Assembly (NCBI RefSeq): GCF_900112035.1 | Contig: NZ_FOKC01000001.1 | Coordinates: 1,041,279 to 1,105,278, forward strand | DNA: 64,000 nt | Source of the DNA: Nocardioides alpinus | GTDB lineage: Bacteria; Actinomycetota; Actinomycetes; Propionibacteriales; Nocardioidaceae | Direction: 5' to 3' | Part shown: positions 32,421 through 42,942 of the stretch, in pieces | How positions within the stretch are numbered: position 1 is the stretch's first letter | Layout of the letters: the number at the start of each line of letters is the position of its first letter | Notes under the pieces: generated by a model | The model's input: only the letters and a program-made list of their open reading frames with translations | What the model was told of the DNA's origin: nothing | Database searches by the model: none | Translations under genes and position numbers: made by a program

Positions 32421-35081
32421 TCAGTCCATCCGCGCGACGAGCGGCAACCGCGAGCGCGCGGTCAGGCCGACCACTGCGGCGGTCAGCAGCGGGAGGGCCA
32501 CGACGATCGTCGCGACCAGCAGCCACGGGATCGCGAGGAACGGGCCCTCCGCCGTGCCACCCGGACCCACGAAGCTCATCGACGTCAGCGGTCGCGAGAT
32601 CGCGATCCCCGGGATGAAGCCGACGGCGGCGCCAAGGACCGCACCGACGAAGCCGATGACCAGGGCGTACGCCGCAGCGACCCGGCGTCGCGTCCGCGGC
32701 GCCGCGCCGACGGCCGACAACGTGGCGAGGTCGGGACGTGCGTCGGAGAGGGCGAGGAAGGTCGCGGTCAGGGTGCCGCCGAGCATCAGCACGCCCCCCA
32801 GCGCACCGAGCACGAGCAGGATGATCAGCGCCTCGTCGGGGCGCTGGTAGCCGCGCTCGACGTAGAGGTAGGTGCCGTCCACCGCCCCCTGGACGCCCTC
32901 CTTGATCCGGGTCTCGGCCGCGACGTCGAGGTCACCGGTCAGGCGCAGGCTGGTGGTGACCACCTCGAGGCCGACCTCCTCGGCCATCGAGACCGGCAGC
33001 ACGGTGGAGGCGGGCGCGGGGCCGAGCTCCTGCTGGTCCCAGGCGACCAGCCGGGCCGGGACGCGGTCGCTCGAGGTGGACTCGGGCTCGGTCCCGCTGG
33101 CGGTCCACGTCTCCTGGCGGATCGTGACCTCCGCCTCGGTGTCGGAGGTGGTGGTGAACACCACGGCCCGTCCCGCGGCGAGAGCCGCGTCCGCGACGTC
33201 GGCGATCGACGGGTCCAGGCCGAGCTCGTCGACGGTGTCGGCGACCGTGATCATCGGTCCGTAGGGAGACAGGCCCCAGCCCGATCCGTCGAGCTCGCGC
33301 GGGAGCTCGACGAAGGTCGAGGTGTAGCCGTTGGGGTCGTAGACGTCATTCGGCCCCTGCAGCGTGCCCACCTCGACCTCGGGAGCGGCTGCGTGCACGG
33401 CTTCCTCGATGCGGGTCCAGGTCTCGGCGGAGTCGGGGGCCTCCTCGCCGGGCAGGAGGTCCGGCCCCCACGAGACGATGCCGGTGCCCATCTGGGCCTG
33501 CGGGGCGTAGGTCTTCTCGTTCTTGAGCTCGTCACTGGCGTTGCCGATGCCGAGCGCCACGACTCCGGCGACCGTCGCGGCCACGGCGGCGACCGCCGGG
33601 ACGGTGCGGGTGCGGTGACGCGCCGCGTCGCGGGCGGCGTACCTCGCGGTCAGCGGCCACCGGCCCGAGACGCGCGCCACCGCGGACACCACGATCGGGA
33701 CCACCAGGATCATGCCGAGCACGGACACGACCGCCGCCGCCGCGATCCACAGCGCGCCGTTGCCGCTGTCGGAGGTGAGGGCGCCGTAGGCCGACGCGGC
33801 GATGCCCACGCCGAGCAGGACCAGCCCCACGACGGGCGTCGAGGCGCGCGGGCGACGGTCGCCGCGGCGACCGGCCAGCACCGCGACGACGTCCTGACGG
33901 CTCGCCAGCCACGCAGGCACGAGCGAAGCGAGGAAGGCCGAGACGAGGCCGAAGGCGACGATCGCCAGGAGGTAGAGCCAGGGGAGCTCGAACGGGCCGA
34001 ACCACTCCCCCTGGAAGAGCTGGACCAGGGGCAGCAGTGCCCACCCCGCGAGGATGCCGAGGACCAGCCCCAGCGCGGAGGCGACCAGGCCGAGCACGAC
34101 GCCGCTGGCGAGGATCACCCGGCGCGCCTGGGCCGGGGTGCCGCCCGACGCGGCGATCAGCGCGAGCGTACGAGCCTGGCGGCGCGCGCCGACGGCGAAG
34201 GCCGGGCCGGCGAGGAGGACGACCTCGATCAGCGCCATCACGATGATCAGCGTGACGACGGCGAGGAGCTCGTCGCGACCGGTGTCGTAGCCCATCTGCT
34301 CGGCCATCGACGCCACGTCGGGCGGGTCCGCCAGCACGGCGCGCGAGGTGACGAGGCCGCCGACCTCGTTGACGTCGAGCACCTGCGACCACGAGACCGG
34401 ACCGGCCTCGACGAGCCACTCGCGGACGTTGGCGGAGTCGCTGGGGAGGTCGTCGAAGGCGCCCAGCACGACGGGGTAGTCGCGGACCGTGGCATCGCGC
34501 CCGGACCCGACGATGCGGAGGGGGGAGCCGTTGACCTCGAGCTCGTCGCCGACGGCGAAGCCCTTGGCGAGCATCGCGTCGTTGACGACGACCTCCCCCG
34601 CCGCCTCCGGCGCACGTCCTGCCTCGAGGCCGAAGAGCCCCTCGGTCAGGGGGTCGGAGAGGTCGACGCCGGTGGTCTGGAAGTCGATGACGCGGTCGCC
34701 GAGGCGGGCGCGGGACCAGCCGGTGGCGATCGGGAGCAGCCGGGCGTCGACGCCCAGCGCAGTGCGTACGTCGGCCTCGGCGACCGGATCGCCGTAGTCG
34801 GTCTCGCCCACCTGGGCCCACTCGCCCCGGCTGGGGTCGGCCCCCTGCACGACCCGGCCACGTCCCTCGGTGCGGATGCGGGCGTCGGCTGCGCCGAGCT
34901 GGCGCTCGGCTCCCTCGGTGCCACTCACCTCGGCGGTCTTGATGATCACCGCAGCGGCGCTCACGGCCAGCACCGGCAGGCTGATCATCACCAGCACGAG
35001 GATGCTGCGGCCCCGGTGCCGCAGGGCGTCGCGCCAGGCGATGCGCAGGGCCGGGCGCCAGCCCGCCATGGTTCTGCTCAT
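32421..35081 (-). CDS. ABC transporter permease, FtsX/MacB-type
   Basis: The 886-residue protein has an N-terminal span, a large external domain (about 45-255), a bundle of spans with the FtsX signature (about 260-400), further spans (about 425-500), a second external domain (about 520-745) and a last bundle (about 755-880). This duplicated layout is typical of large actinobacterial FtsX-like permeases, which drive mechanical export or lipoprotein movement rather than transmembrane import. ATG 35081 overlaps the ATPase stop. It forms an operon with the ATPase and a PadR regulator. It ends 7 bp from the convergent CxGC protein gene. The substrate is unknown; antimicrobial peptides are common for this class. 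Confidence 0.88.
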   Translation of the reverse strand: MSRTMAGWRPALRIAWRDALRHRGRSILVLVMISLPVLAVSAAAVIIKTAEVSGTEGAERQLGAADARIRTEGRGRVVQGADPSRGEWAQVGETDYGDPVAEADVRTALGVDARLLPIATGWSRARLGDRVIDFQTTGVDLSDPLTEGLFGLEAGRAPEAAGEVVVNDAMLAKGFAVGDELEVNGSPLRIVGSGRDATVRDYPVVLGAFDDLPSDSANVREWLVEAGPVSWSQVLDVNEVGGLVTSRAVLADPPDVASMAEQMGYDTGRDELLAVVTLIIVMALIEVVLLAGPAFAVGARRQARTLALIAASGGTPAQARRVILASGVVLGLVASALGLVLGILAGWALLPLVQLFQGEWFGPFELPWLYLLAIVAFGLVSAFLASLVPAWLASRQDVVAVLAGRRGDRRPRASTPVVGLVLLGVGIAASAYGALTSDSGNGALWIAAAAVVSVLGMILVVPIVVSAVARVSGRWPLTARYAARDAARHRTRTVPAVAAVAATVAGVVALGIGNASDELKNEKTYAPQAQMGTGIVSWGPDLLPGEEAPDSAETWTRIEEAVHAAAPEVEVGTLQGPNDVYDPNGYTSTFVELPRELDGSGWGLSPYGPMITVADTVDELGLDPSIADVADAALAAGRAVVFTTTSDTEAEVTIRQETWTASGTEPESTSSDRVPARLVAWDQQELGPAPASTVLPVSMAEEVGLEVVTTSLRLTGDLDVAAETRIKEGVQGAVDGTYLYVERGYQRPDEALIILLVLGALGGVLMLGGTLTATFLALSDARPDLATLSAVGAAPRTRRRVAAAYALVIGFVGAVLGAAVGFIPGIAISRPLTSMSFVGPGGTAEGPFLAIPWLLVATIVVALPLLTAAVVGLTARSRLPLVARMD

Positions 35082-35800
35082 CGGCCGACCTCGCCGGCGA
35101 GCAGCCCCTCGGGCTCGTCGGCGCCGGTCTCGTCGACGATGACGCCGTCGCGCAGGAAGACGACGCGGTCGGCCCAGGCCGCGTGCCGGGCCTCGTGGGT
35201 CACCATCACGCCGGCGGCACCTGCGTCGCAGCGCGCCCGCAGCAGGCGCAGGATCTCCTCGCCCGTGTCGGTGTCGAGGGCCCCGGTGGGCTCGTCGGCC
35301 AGGATCAGCCGCCGGTCCCCGACGATCGCGCGGGCGATGGCGACGCGCTGCTGCTGACCGCCCGACATCTCGTCCGGGAACCGGTCGGCCAGGTCGGCGA
35401 TGCCGACCTCCTCGAGCGCGGTCAGCGCGAGGCGGCGCGCGACCCTGCCCTTCTCCCCGTCGAGCTCGCGCGGGAGGGCGACGTTCTCGGCGGCGGTCAG
35501 CGCGGGGATCAGGTTGAAGTCCTGGAAGACGTAGCCCACCGACGTACGTCGGATGCGCGCACGTCCGGCGTTGTCGAGGCTCGCCAGGTCGGTGCCCTCG
35601 ATCCAGACGGAGCCGGACGTCGGGACGTCGAGACCACCGGCGAGGGTGAGGAGCGTGGACTTGCCGGAGCCCGACGGGCCCATCACGGCGACGAGCTCGC
35701 CCGGGTGGGCGCGGAAGGTGACGCTGCGCAGGGCGTGGACCTCGGTGGCGCCCTCGCCGTGGATGCGCGAGACGGCGGCGAGGTGGAGGACGGCGTTCAT
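35078..35800 (-). CDS. ABC transporter ATP-binding protein, MacB/LolD-type
   Basis: The 240-residue ATPase has Walker A GPSGSGKST, the Q-loop region VGYVFQDFNLIPALTAAENV, signature MSGGQQQRVAIARAI and Walker B LILADEPTGALD. These are the exact forms seen in MacB/LolD/FtsE-like partners of FtsX permeases. It powers the permease encoded next. ATG 35800 overlaps the PadR stop and its own stop overlaps the permease start, so the three genes are translationally coupled. Confidence 0.93.
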   Translation of the reverse strand: MNAVLHLAAVSRIHGEGATEVHALRSVTFRAHPGELVAVMGPSGSGKSTLLTLAGGLDVPTSGSVWIEGTDLASLDNAGRARIRRTSVGYVFQDFNLIPALTAAENVALPRELDGEKGRVARRLALTALEEVGIADLADRFPDEMSGGQQQRVAIARAIVGDRRLILADEPTGALDTDTGEEILRLLRARCDAGAAGVMVTHEARHAAWADRVVFLRDGVIVDETGADEPEGLLAGEVGR

Positions 35801-36432
35801 CGGGCCACTCCCCCGTCGCGCTGCGTCGATCGCGTCGGCGACGACAGCTCGGCGGCCGCGCGACGCAGGCGGGCCTCGCAGTGGTCCAGCCACCGCACCT
35901 CGGCCTCGGCGTCGAAGACGAGCGAGTCGAGGACCAGGCTCCAGGCGAGGTCGGCGGAGTCCTGCGGGGTCGCGGCCCGGCCGCTGCGCTTGAGCCGGGT
36001 GTAGTCCTGCAGTGCCGTCATGGTCGCGCTGCGCTGGCGCTGGATGATCGAGCCGACGTCGACGCCCGGCAACGTGACCGCGATGGCGAGCTTGATCGCG
36101 AGCTCGTCGCGGGGCGGCTGCGTACGGGGCACCGGGGTGGCGAACCAGTCCGCGACCTCGCCGCGTCCGGCCTCGGTCGCGCGGTAGCTCACGTGCGTGC
36201 GGTCGGACGAGAGAGGTTCGCCGACACCCCCGTGCCCGGCGACCTCCCTCGCCACCTCGTCGACGACGACCTCGACCAGTCCGTCACGCTCGAGCCGGGT
36301 CAGGGTCGTGTAGACCTGCCCGATGTTGAGCGGCCAGGTCTCGCCCGTCCGCTGCTCGAACTCCGCCCGCAGCTGGTAGCCGTACATCGGCCCCTGCTCC
36401 AGGATCGCCAGCATGGCCTGACGGATCGACAT
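35797..36432 (-). CDS. PadR-family regulator of an ABC transporter
   Basis: The 211-residue protein has a PadR winged helix at the N-terminus (LAILEQGPMYGYQLRAEFEQ, then LNIGQVYTTLTRLERDGLV) and a C-terminal helical dimerisation domain. It heads the PadR-ATPase-FtsX operon and probably represses it until the transported compound binds, as LmrR-type regulators do. Two overlapping dyads at 36472-36489 are candidate operators. An acidic/glycine insert (about 60-75, EVAGHGGVGEP) lies in or after the wing. Confidence 0.88.
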   Translation of the reverse strand: MSIRQAMLAILEQGPMYGYQLRAEFEQRTGETWPLNIGQVYTTLTRLERDGLVEVVVDEVAREVAGHGGVGEPLSSDRTHVSYRATEAGRGEVADWFATPVPRTQPPRDELAIKLAIAVTLPGVDVGSIIQRQRSATMTALQDYTRLKRSGRAATPQDSADLAWSLVLDSLVFDAEAEVRWLDHCEARLRRAAAELSSPTRSTQRDGGVAR

Positions 36433-36471
36433 CGCGCCTCCGAGGTCCGTCCCCCGCCCCCGTGGCGATGG

Positions 36472-36489
36472 ATACCGGGTATGTATACC
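36472..36489. promoter_or_regulatory. Candidate PadR operator
   Basis: ATAC-CGG-GTAT (36472-36482) and GGTAT-GT-ATACC (36478-36489) are overlapping dyads 40-57 bases upstream of the PadR start. They stand out as an AT-rich patch in GC-rich DNA. PadR proteins bind such dyads near their own promoter. Confidence 0.55.
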
Positions 36490-36528
36490 ACGTATGCATG
36501 GTGGTGCGCGCGCCGTCTCCGCCCCCTC

Positions 36529-36627
36529 GGGGTAGTCCAGTGACCGATGGCCCTCATCCCGTCTCCAGGGCAGCCAGAAATCACTGGACCACCCCGCAAG
36601 GGCAGCCGTTCGCCACTGGACTACCCC
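36529..36627. repeat. Palindromic repeat B, upstream of first PadR gene
   Basis: GGGGTAGTCCAGTG (36529-36542) is followed by two inverted copies: CACTGGACCACCCC (36582-36595, one change) and CACTGGACTACCCC (36614-36627). The last copy with its flank (36602-36627) matches, inverted and with one mismatch, the element at 59002-59027. It lies between the PadR promoter and the end of the next gene. Confidence 0.8.
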
Positions 36628-36651
36628 GGGCGGGGGCGCGCCCCGTGGCGC

Positions 36652-38214
36652 TCAGACCGCGGCGACCGTCAGCACGACCCGCGCCCGCTCGGCCGGCGTG
36701 AGCCAGCGGCGGCGGGCGCGACGGAGCTTGAGGATCGACCAGACCAGGAACGGCAGGGCCAGGAGGGGCGGCGCCCACGCCCACGGCAGGGCCGTGACGC
36801 CGGTGAAGAACATGCCGGTCAGCGTGGTCACCAGCGAGAGCTTGCCGGCGTACCCGGCCATGGCGCCGTGCGGCGCCGGGGTCGCCCGCGGCGAGGAGAG
36901 GTCGACGGCGTAGGGCGAGCGCATCGACCAGGTCATCACGATCGCGAGCACCTGCACCAGCACGACCACCCAGCACGTCGCGACGGTGACGCCGGTGACG
37001 AGCGGCGGCAGCCCGTTGCGGAGGAGCGCGAGCACGATGGTGATGCCGGAGACGGCGGCCATGCACTCCGCGACGACCAGCGCGCGTACGTCGAACACGT
37101 CGGCGTCGGACACCGGCAGGGTCTCGCGCCAGACCATGCCCTTGCCGTCGAGGCACCAGGCATTGACCCCGAAGAGCAGCGCGGCACCGCTCGCGGTGAG
37201 GCCGGGCAGCAGCATCACCGAGCTCCACTGGAGCCCGGCGACGAGGGCGATGAGGCCGGGCCCGAGGCCCAGCACGAGCAGGCCGCGGCGCATGCCGACC
37301 GAGCGCCAGACGGAGCCGCGGTCGAGCCGACGGAGAAGGGCGCGGTCCGGCGAGCCCCATCGGGGCTCGGGCACGTGCCGCGCCTCGTGGACGCCGGACT
37401 GGACCCGCAGCTCCTCGCGCGCAGGCTGTCCGAGCGCCCAGCCGGCGGGACGGGCACCGAGGAGCACGGCCGCGACGGCGACGGCCAGGAGCACGAGGAC
37501 GGCGACGGGCCAGCGCGGCGTCTGCATCGTCTCGGCGAGCCAGGTCGTCGGGAGCGACCGGACCAGGGGGATCAGGACGCCCGCGAGGTGGAGCCCCGCG
37601 AGGGCGACGACGACGGCACCGGAGACGAAGCGCACCACGACGACACCGTGCGGAGTACGGCGTACGCCCTCGACGGCCCAGCCGACCGCCTGGCCGACGG
37701 CCGTCGCGGCCAGCACCCAGGCCAGCACCACGAGGTGGGCTCCCAGCAGCCGGTCGGACGACGTGACGAGGGCGGTGACTGCGAGCAGCCCCCAGAGCTG
37801 CACCAGCCAGCCGAGGTTGAGCGGGGCCAGCACGAGGGCGCCGAGGTGCTCGGTCACCGGGCTGATCGGGTGGATCGCGGACTCGCTGCGTGACATCAGC
37901 TCGCGGCCGCCGCCGCTGCCCATCGCCGCGCTGATGGCCAGCAGCAGGAAGACGACGAACGCCGCGCCGAGGTTGCCCCTGAGGTTGTCGACGGCCCGCT
38001 CGAGCGCGGGTGACCCGATGGCCGCCACGTCGAGCGTGGTGGGTCCGAGCGCGAAGGCGGCGGTGAACAGCAGGACCACGACGACGCCGGCCACGGCGGC
38101 GCGGGGCCGGCGTACGGTCCGGGCGCGGAACGCGACGAGGTGCCGGGTGTCCTGGAGCGCCTGCGACCAGCCGTCGGTCGAGCGGTCGGTCGAGGGGTCA
38201 GTCGAGGAGGGCAC
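36652..38214 (-). CDS. ABC transporter permease, multi-span, unknown substrate
   Basis: The protein of about 520 residues has some twelve hydrophobic segments in two halves, separated by a soluble loop of about 60 residues near the middle (ARPAGWALGQ to SVWRSVGMRRG). It pairs with the ATPase gene just upstream, which it overlaps by 17 bp. The start is GTG 38214, with GAGG 7 bases upstream; GTG 38226 in the same frame is the alternative. No family motif lets me name the substrate; gene pairs of this form often export drugs or lipids. Confidence 0.8.
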   Translation of the reverse strand: MPSSTDPSTDRSTDGWSQALQDTRHLVAFRARTVRRPRAAVAGVVVVLLFTAAFALGPTTLDVAAIGSPALERAVDNLRGNLGAAFVVFLLLAISAAMGSGGGRELMSRSESAIHPISPVTEHLGALVLAPLNLGWLVQLWGLLAVTALVTSSDRLLGAHLVVLAWVLAATAVGQAVGWAVEGVRRTPHGVVVVRFVSGAVVVALAGLHLAGVLIPLVRSLPTTWLAETMQTPRWPVAVLVLLAVAVAAVLLGARPAGWALGQPAREELRVQSGVHEARHVPEPRWGSPDRALLRRLDRGSVWRSVGMRRGLLVLGLGPGLIALVAGLQWSSVMLLPGLTASGAALLFGVNAWCLDGKGMVWRETLPVSDADVFDVRALVVAECMAAVSGITIVLALLRNGLPPLVTGVTVATCWVVVLVQVLAIVMTWSMRSPYAVDLSSPRATPAPHGAMAGYAGKLSLVTTLTGMFFTGVTALPWAWAPPLLALPFLVWSILKLRRARRRWLTPAERARVVLTVAAV

Positions 38215-38902
38215 GGTAGGCCTCACCGGTGAGGTCGGCCGCCGCCATCGCGGCGACGCGGTTGCCGCCGCGCAGCACGATCGCGGTGCCGCAGGCCTCG
38301 AGCGCGAGGTCGCGCAGGTGGGTGGAGAGCAGGACGCAGGCGCCGCGGGCGCGGGCGTCGGCGACCACCTCGAGGGTGGCTTCGACGCCGAGCGGGTCGA
38401 CGCCGTCGAACGGCTCGTCGAGCAGCAGGACGGACGGCTCGTGCAGCGCGGCGAGCACGACGCTGAGCCGCCGGCTCATGCCGTGGCTGAAGCCGCCGAC
38501 CACGCGGTGCGCGACGTCGCCGAGCTCGAAGCGCTCCAGGAGGTCGCGACCGCGCTCCTCCCAGACGTCCATCCGACGCAGGCGGGCGCTGAGCTGGAGG
38601 TGCTCCCACGGGGTGGCCCGCGGGACCAGGCCGCCGACGTCGGGGCAGTAGCCGACGACCCGCTTCACGCCGAGCGCGTCGGTCGCGGCGTCGTGACCGG
38701 CCACCGTGACGTCGCCGGCGGTCGGCGGCACCACGCCGGCGAGGACCTTCATCGTGGTGGACTTGCCGGCCCCGTTGCGCCCGAGCAGTGCGGTCGCCTG
38801 ACCGCTGTGGGCGCTGAGGTCCACGCCCGACACGGCCTCGACGTCGCCGAAGCGGACATGCAGGTCTCGTACGACGACGGCCGGGACGGGGGGCTGGCTC
38901 AC
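38198..38902 (-). CDS. ABC transporter ATP-binding protein, CcmA/DrrA-type
   Basis: The 234-residue ATPase has Walker A LGRNGAGKST, a Q-loop near VVGYCPDVGGLVPRATPWEH, a signature FSHGMSRRLSVVLAALHEP (variant of LSGGQ) and Walker B VLLLDEPFDGVDP. This form fits two-gene export systems of the DrrA/NatA group. The start GTG 38902 is preceded by a 417-bp gene-free region wholly taken up by a repeat array, so its promoter must lie in or beyond that array. Confidence 0.9.
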   Translation of the reverse strand: MSQPPVPAVVVRDLHVRFGDVEAVSGVDLSAHSGQATALLGRNGAGKSTTMKVLAGVVPPTAGDVTVAGHDAATDALGVKRVVGYCPDVGGLVPRATPWEHLQLSARLRRMDVWEERGRDLLERFELGDVAHRVVGGFSHGMSRRLSVVLAALHEPSVLLLDEPFDGVDPLGVEATLEVVADARARGACVLLSTHLRDLALEACGTAIVLRGGNRVAAMAAADLTGEAYRALLD

Positions 38903-38914
38903 CGGCCCATTCTC

Positions 38915-39319
38915 GCCGAGCTGACGCTTGTGCACACACGAAACGGCCCGAGCTGACGCTTGTGCGCACGAGACCGGCCGAGCTGACGCTTGTGCACACA
39001 CGAGACGGGCCGAGCTGACGCTTGTGCACACACGAGACCGGCCGAGCTGACGCTTGTGCACACACGAGACGGGCCGAGCTGACGCTTGTGTACACACGAG
39101 ACCGGCCGAGCTGACGCTTGTGTACACACTCAGGCGCACACAAGCGTCAGGTCGGCGGCCCTTGTGGCGCACACAAGCGTCAGCTCGGCGGTCCTGCGGC
39201 GCACACAAGCGTCAGCTCGGCGGCCCTGCGGCGCACACAAGCGTCAGGTCGGGGGCCCTGTGGCGCACACAAGCGTCAGCTCGGCGGCCCTGCGGCGCAC
39301 ACAAGCGTCAGGTCGGCGG
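38915..39319. repeat. Head-to-head array of 32-bp repeats (7 direct, 6 inverted)
   Basis: Seven units of 30-32 bp begin with GCCGAGCTGACGCTTGTG (38915, 38947, 38977, 39009, 39041, 39073, 39105). From 39135 six units of 32-33 bp carry the reverse complement, CACAAGCGTCAGCTCGGC with a few changes (39135, 39168, 39200, 39232, 39264, 39296). The filler between cores is also conserved: near CACACGAGACGG in the first half and GGCCCTGCGGCG in the second. So there are no unique spacers and this is not a CRISPR array. It fills the whole gap between fadB and the ABC ATPase gene. Confidence 0.92.
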
Positions 39320-41542
39320 TCAGGCGGGGAAGGACTCGCCCTTCGCCGCCATCTCGCGGAGGTACGCCGTCGGGCGGAAGCGCTCGCCGTAGGCCTCTGC
39401 CAGCTCGTCGGCGCGCGCCAGGAACGCGTCGAGGCCGACCGGGCCGACGCCGTGGCCGGTCTCGTCGAGCGCCTGCCAGCCGGTCATGAACTGCGCGGCG
39501 CCACCGGTCAGCGCCGGGAACCCGATGCCCATGATCGAGCCGATGTTGGCCGCGGCGGCGGACGTGATCACGCCCTCCTCGAAGCACTTCGCGGTCTCGA
39601 TCGCCTCGATGAAGAGCATCCGGTCGCGGATGTCGCGGATCGGGACCTGCTGCTCGGCGACGGGGAACGTCTCGGCGAGCCCGGACCACAGCGTCGTACG
39701 CCGGCCGTTGTCGTCGTAGTCGTAGAAGCCGGCGCCCTTGAGCCGCGAGGGCCGACCGAGGCCGATCATCGTCGCGATGACCTCCCCGGCGGGGTAGTCC
39801 CCGAGGTCGATGCCCTCGCGCTCGGCCGCGTCCTCGGTGGCCTTGCGGATCTTGGCCATCAGCTCCATGTTGAGCTCGTCGCTGATCTGCAGGGGGCCGA
39901 CGGGGAAGCCGGCCGACGTGGCGGCCCGCTCCAGCGAGACCGGGTGCACCCCCTCGGCGAGCATCGTCAGGCCCTCGTTGATCTGGGTGCCGATGACGCG
40001 CGAGGTGTAGAAGCCGCGCGAGTCGTTGACCACGATCGGCGTCTTGCGGATCTGCTGCACGACGTCGTACGCCTTGGCGAGCGCCACGTCGGAGGTCTCC
40101 GCGCCGCGGATGATCTCGACGAGCGGCATCTTGTCGACGGGGCTGAAGAAGTGCAGCCCGATGAAGTCGGTAGGACGGTCGATGCCGGCGGCGAGCTCGG
40201 TGATCGGCAGGGTCGAGGTGTTGGAGCACAGCAGCGCGTCGTCGTTGACGTACGGCGCCACCTCGGCGAACACCTTGGCCTTGAGCGTCGGGTCCTCGAA
40301 GACGGCCTCGATGACCAGGTCGCAGCCGGCGAGGTCCTCGGGCGAGCCGGTCGGGGTGATCCGGCCGAGCAGCTCGTCGGCCTTCTCCTGCGTGATCTTG
40401 CCGCGCTCGATGCCCTTGGCGTTGAGCTTCGCGGTGTACGCCTTGCCCTTCTCGGCCGCCTCGACGGAGACGTCCTTGAGCACGACCTGCATGCCCGCGC
40501 GGGCGCACGAGTAGGCGATGCCGGCGCCCATCATCCCGGCTCCGAGCACGCCGACCTTGGTGGCCTGCCAGCGCTCGACGCCCTGTGGGCGAAGGGATCC
40601 GGAGTTGATCGCCTGCAGGTCGAAGAAGAAGGCCTGGATCATGTTCTTGGACTGCTGGCTGACGACCAGGCTGGTGAAGTAGCGGCTCTCGATGCGCGAC
40701 GCGGTGTCGAAGTCGACCTGCGCGCCCTCGACCGCGGCGCTCATGATGGCGCGCGGCGCAGGGTAGATCGCGCCCTTGGTCTGCTTGCGCAGCAGCGCCG
40801 GGAAGGCCGGCAGGAACTGCGCGAGCGCGGGGGTCTTCGGGGTGCCGCCGGGCATCTTGTAGCCGGCGCGGTCCCACGGGTTCAACGCCTTGTCCTCGTC
40901 GTCCTTGTTGGCGAGGATCCACGCCTTGGCGGCGGGCACGAGCTCCTCGCGTGTCGGCAGCACCTCGTCGACGAGGCCCTTGGCCAGCGCCCCCTGCGGA
41001 TCGAACTGGGTGCCGGGCATCAGGACGTCCATCAGCGCGGACTGCAGGCCCAGCATGCGTACGACGCGGGTGACGCCGCCGCCGCCGGGCAGCAGGCCGA
41101 GCGTCGACTCGGGCAGCCCGATCTTCACCGAGCGGTCGTCGACGGCGATGCGGCGGTTGGCCGCCAGCGCGATCTCGAGACCGCCGCCGAGGGCGGCGCC
41201 GTTGATGGCGGCCACGACCGGGCGCGGGAACGTCTCGAGCCTGCGCAGGCTGGCCTTGACGGCCTCGCCCATCGCGAAGATCACGTGGGCGTCGTCCGGC
41301 GTGGCGGTGATCATGCTCTTGAGGTTGCCGCCGGCGAAGAAGGTCTTCTTGGCGCTGGCCAGGACCACACCGGTGACGTCGTCCTGCTCGTCGTACAGGC
41401 GCTGGACGCACCTCTCCATGGACGACTGGTAGAGCTCGTTCATCGTGTTGGCGCTGGCGTTCGGGTCGTCGAGGGTCAGGGTGACGATGCCGTCGGCGTC
41501 GCGGTCGTAGCGGACCGCGGTCTGGGTGTCAGTGGAGGTCAT
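39320..41542 (-). CDS. fadB: Fatty-acid oxidation multienzyme (enoyl-CoA hydratase / 3-hydroxyacyl-CoA dehydrogenase)
   Basis: The 740-residue protein has an N-terminal crotonase domain (about 10-200; FAGGNLKSMI, NGAALGGGLEIALAANRRIA, the Glu-bearing GLPESTLGLLPGGGG). An NAD-binding 3-hydroxyacyl-CoA dehydrogenase part covers about 330-640 (VGVLGAGMMGAGIAYSCARA, NTSTLPITELA, GLHFFSPVDKMPLVEII). A second C-terminal helical domain ends it. It hydrates enoyl-CoA and oxidises the product in beta-oxidation, passing 3-ketoacyl-CoA to the thiolase FadA encoded upstream. Its gene follows fadA by 179 bp holding a long hairpin, so fadB may be expressed at a lower level. The stop abuts the repeat array. 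Confidence 0.93.
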   Translation of the reverse strand: MTSTDTQTAVRYDRDADGIVTLTLDDPNASANTMNELYQSSMERCVQRLYDEQDDVTGVVLASAKKTFFAGGNLKSMITATPDDAHVIFAMGEAVKASLRRLETFPRPVVAAINGAALGGGLEIALAANRRIAVDDRSVKIGLPESTLGLLPGGGGVTRVVRMLGLQSALMDVLMPGTQFDPQGALAKGLVDEVLPTREELVPAAKAWILANKDDEDKALNPWDRAGYKMPGGTPKTPALAQFLPAFPALLRKQTKGAIYPAPRAIMSAAVEGAQVDFDTASRIESRYFTSLVVSQQSKNMIQAFFFDLQAINSGSLRPQGVERWQATKVGVLGAGMMGAGIAYSCARAGMQVVLKDVSVEAAEKGKAYTAKLNAKGIERGKITQEKADELLGRITPTGSPEDLAGCDLVIEAVFEDPTLKAKVFAEVAPYVNDDALLCSNTSTLPITELAAGIDRPTDFIGLHFFSPVDKMPLVEIIRGAETSDVALAKAYDVVQQIRKTPIVVNDSRGFYTSRVIGTQINEGLTMLAEGVHPVSLERAATSAGFPVGPLQISDELNMELMAKIRKATEDAAEREGIDLGDYPAGEVIATMIGLGRPSRLKGAGFYDYDDNGRRTTLWSGLAETFPVAEQQVPIRDIRDRMLFIEAIETAKCFEEGVITSAAAANIGSIMGIGFPALTGGAAQFMTGWQALDETGHGVGPVGLDAFLARADELAEAYGERFRPTAYLREMAAKGESFPA

Positions 41543-41596
41543 GAGTGATCCGTTCAGGTCGAGTCAGGAGCCCAGCGAGTGAAGGGTTGCGGGGGG

Positions 41597-41685
41597 CTCG
41601 GCGCGCGGCCCCGTCTGGACTGACGAGCGAAGCGAGCGCAGCGAGCGAGTCGAGGAGGGAAGACGGGGCTTACGAGCGCGCCGAG
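41597..41685. terminator. Long interrupted hairpin between fadA and fadB, with repeat A core
   Basis: CTCGGCGCGC (41597-41606) with GCGCGCCGAG (41676-41685), and GCCCCGTCT (41608-41616) with AGACGGGGC (41661-41669), form two stacked stems. The loop holds a repeat A half-element, GACGAGCGAAGCGAGCGCAG onward (41621-41655). It lies in the fadA-fadB spacer and could weaken read-through into fadB or protect the fadA message. Confidence 0.6.
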
Positions 41686-41721
41686 CACGGGCGAGCGGGG
41701 CGAGCACCGAAGGCACAGCGC

Positions 41722-42933
<1,212 letters not shown>

Positions 42934-42942
42934 ACGGGTGAT

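Noticed and set aside
38915..39319. A CRISPR array
   Set aside because: The sequence between repeat cores is itself conserved, the units change orientation in the middle, and no cas genes are near.
39086..41548. Very long open frames antisense to fadB (and similar ones antisense to other genes, for example 3769-6003 and 55622-58099)
   Set aside because: They are shadows caused by GC-rich third positions; their translations are R/G/A-rich with no domain pattern, while the opposite strand encodes well-known enzymes.
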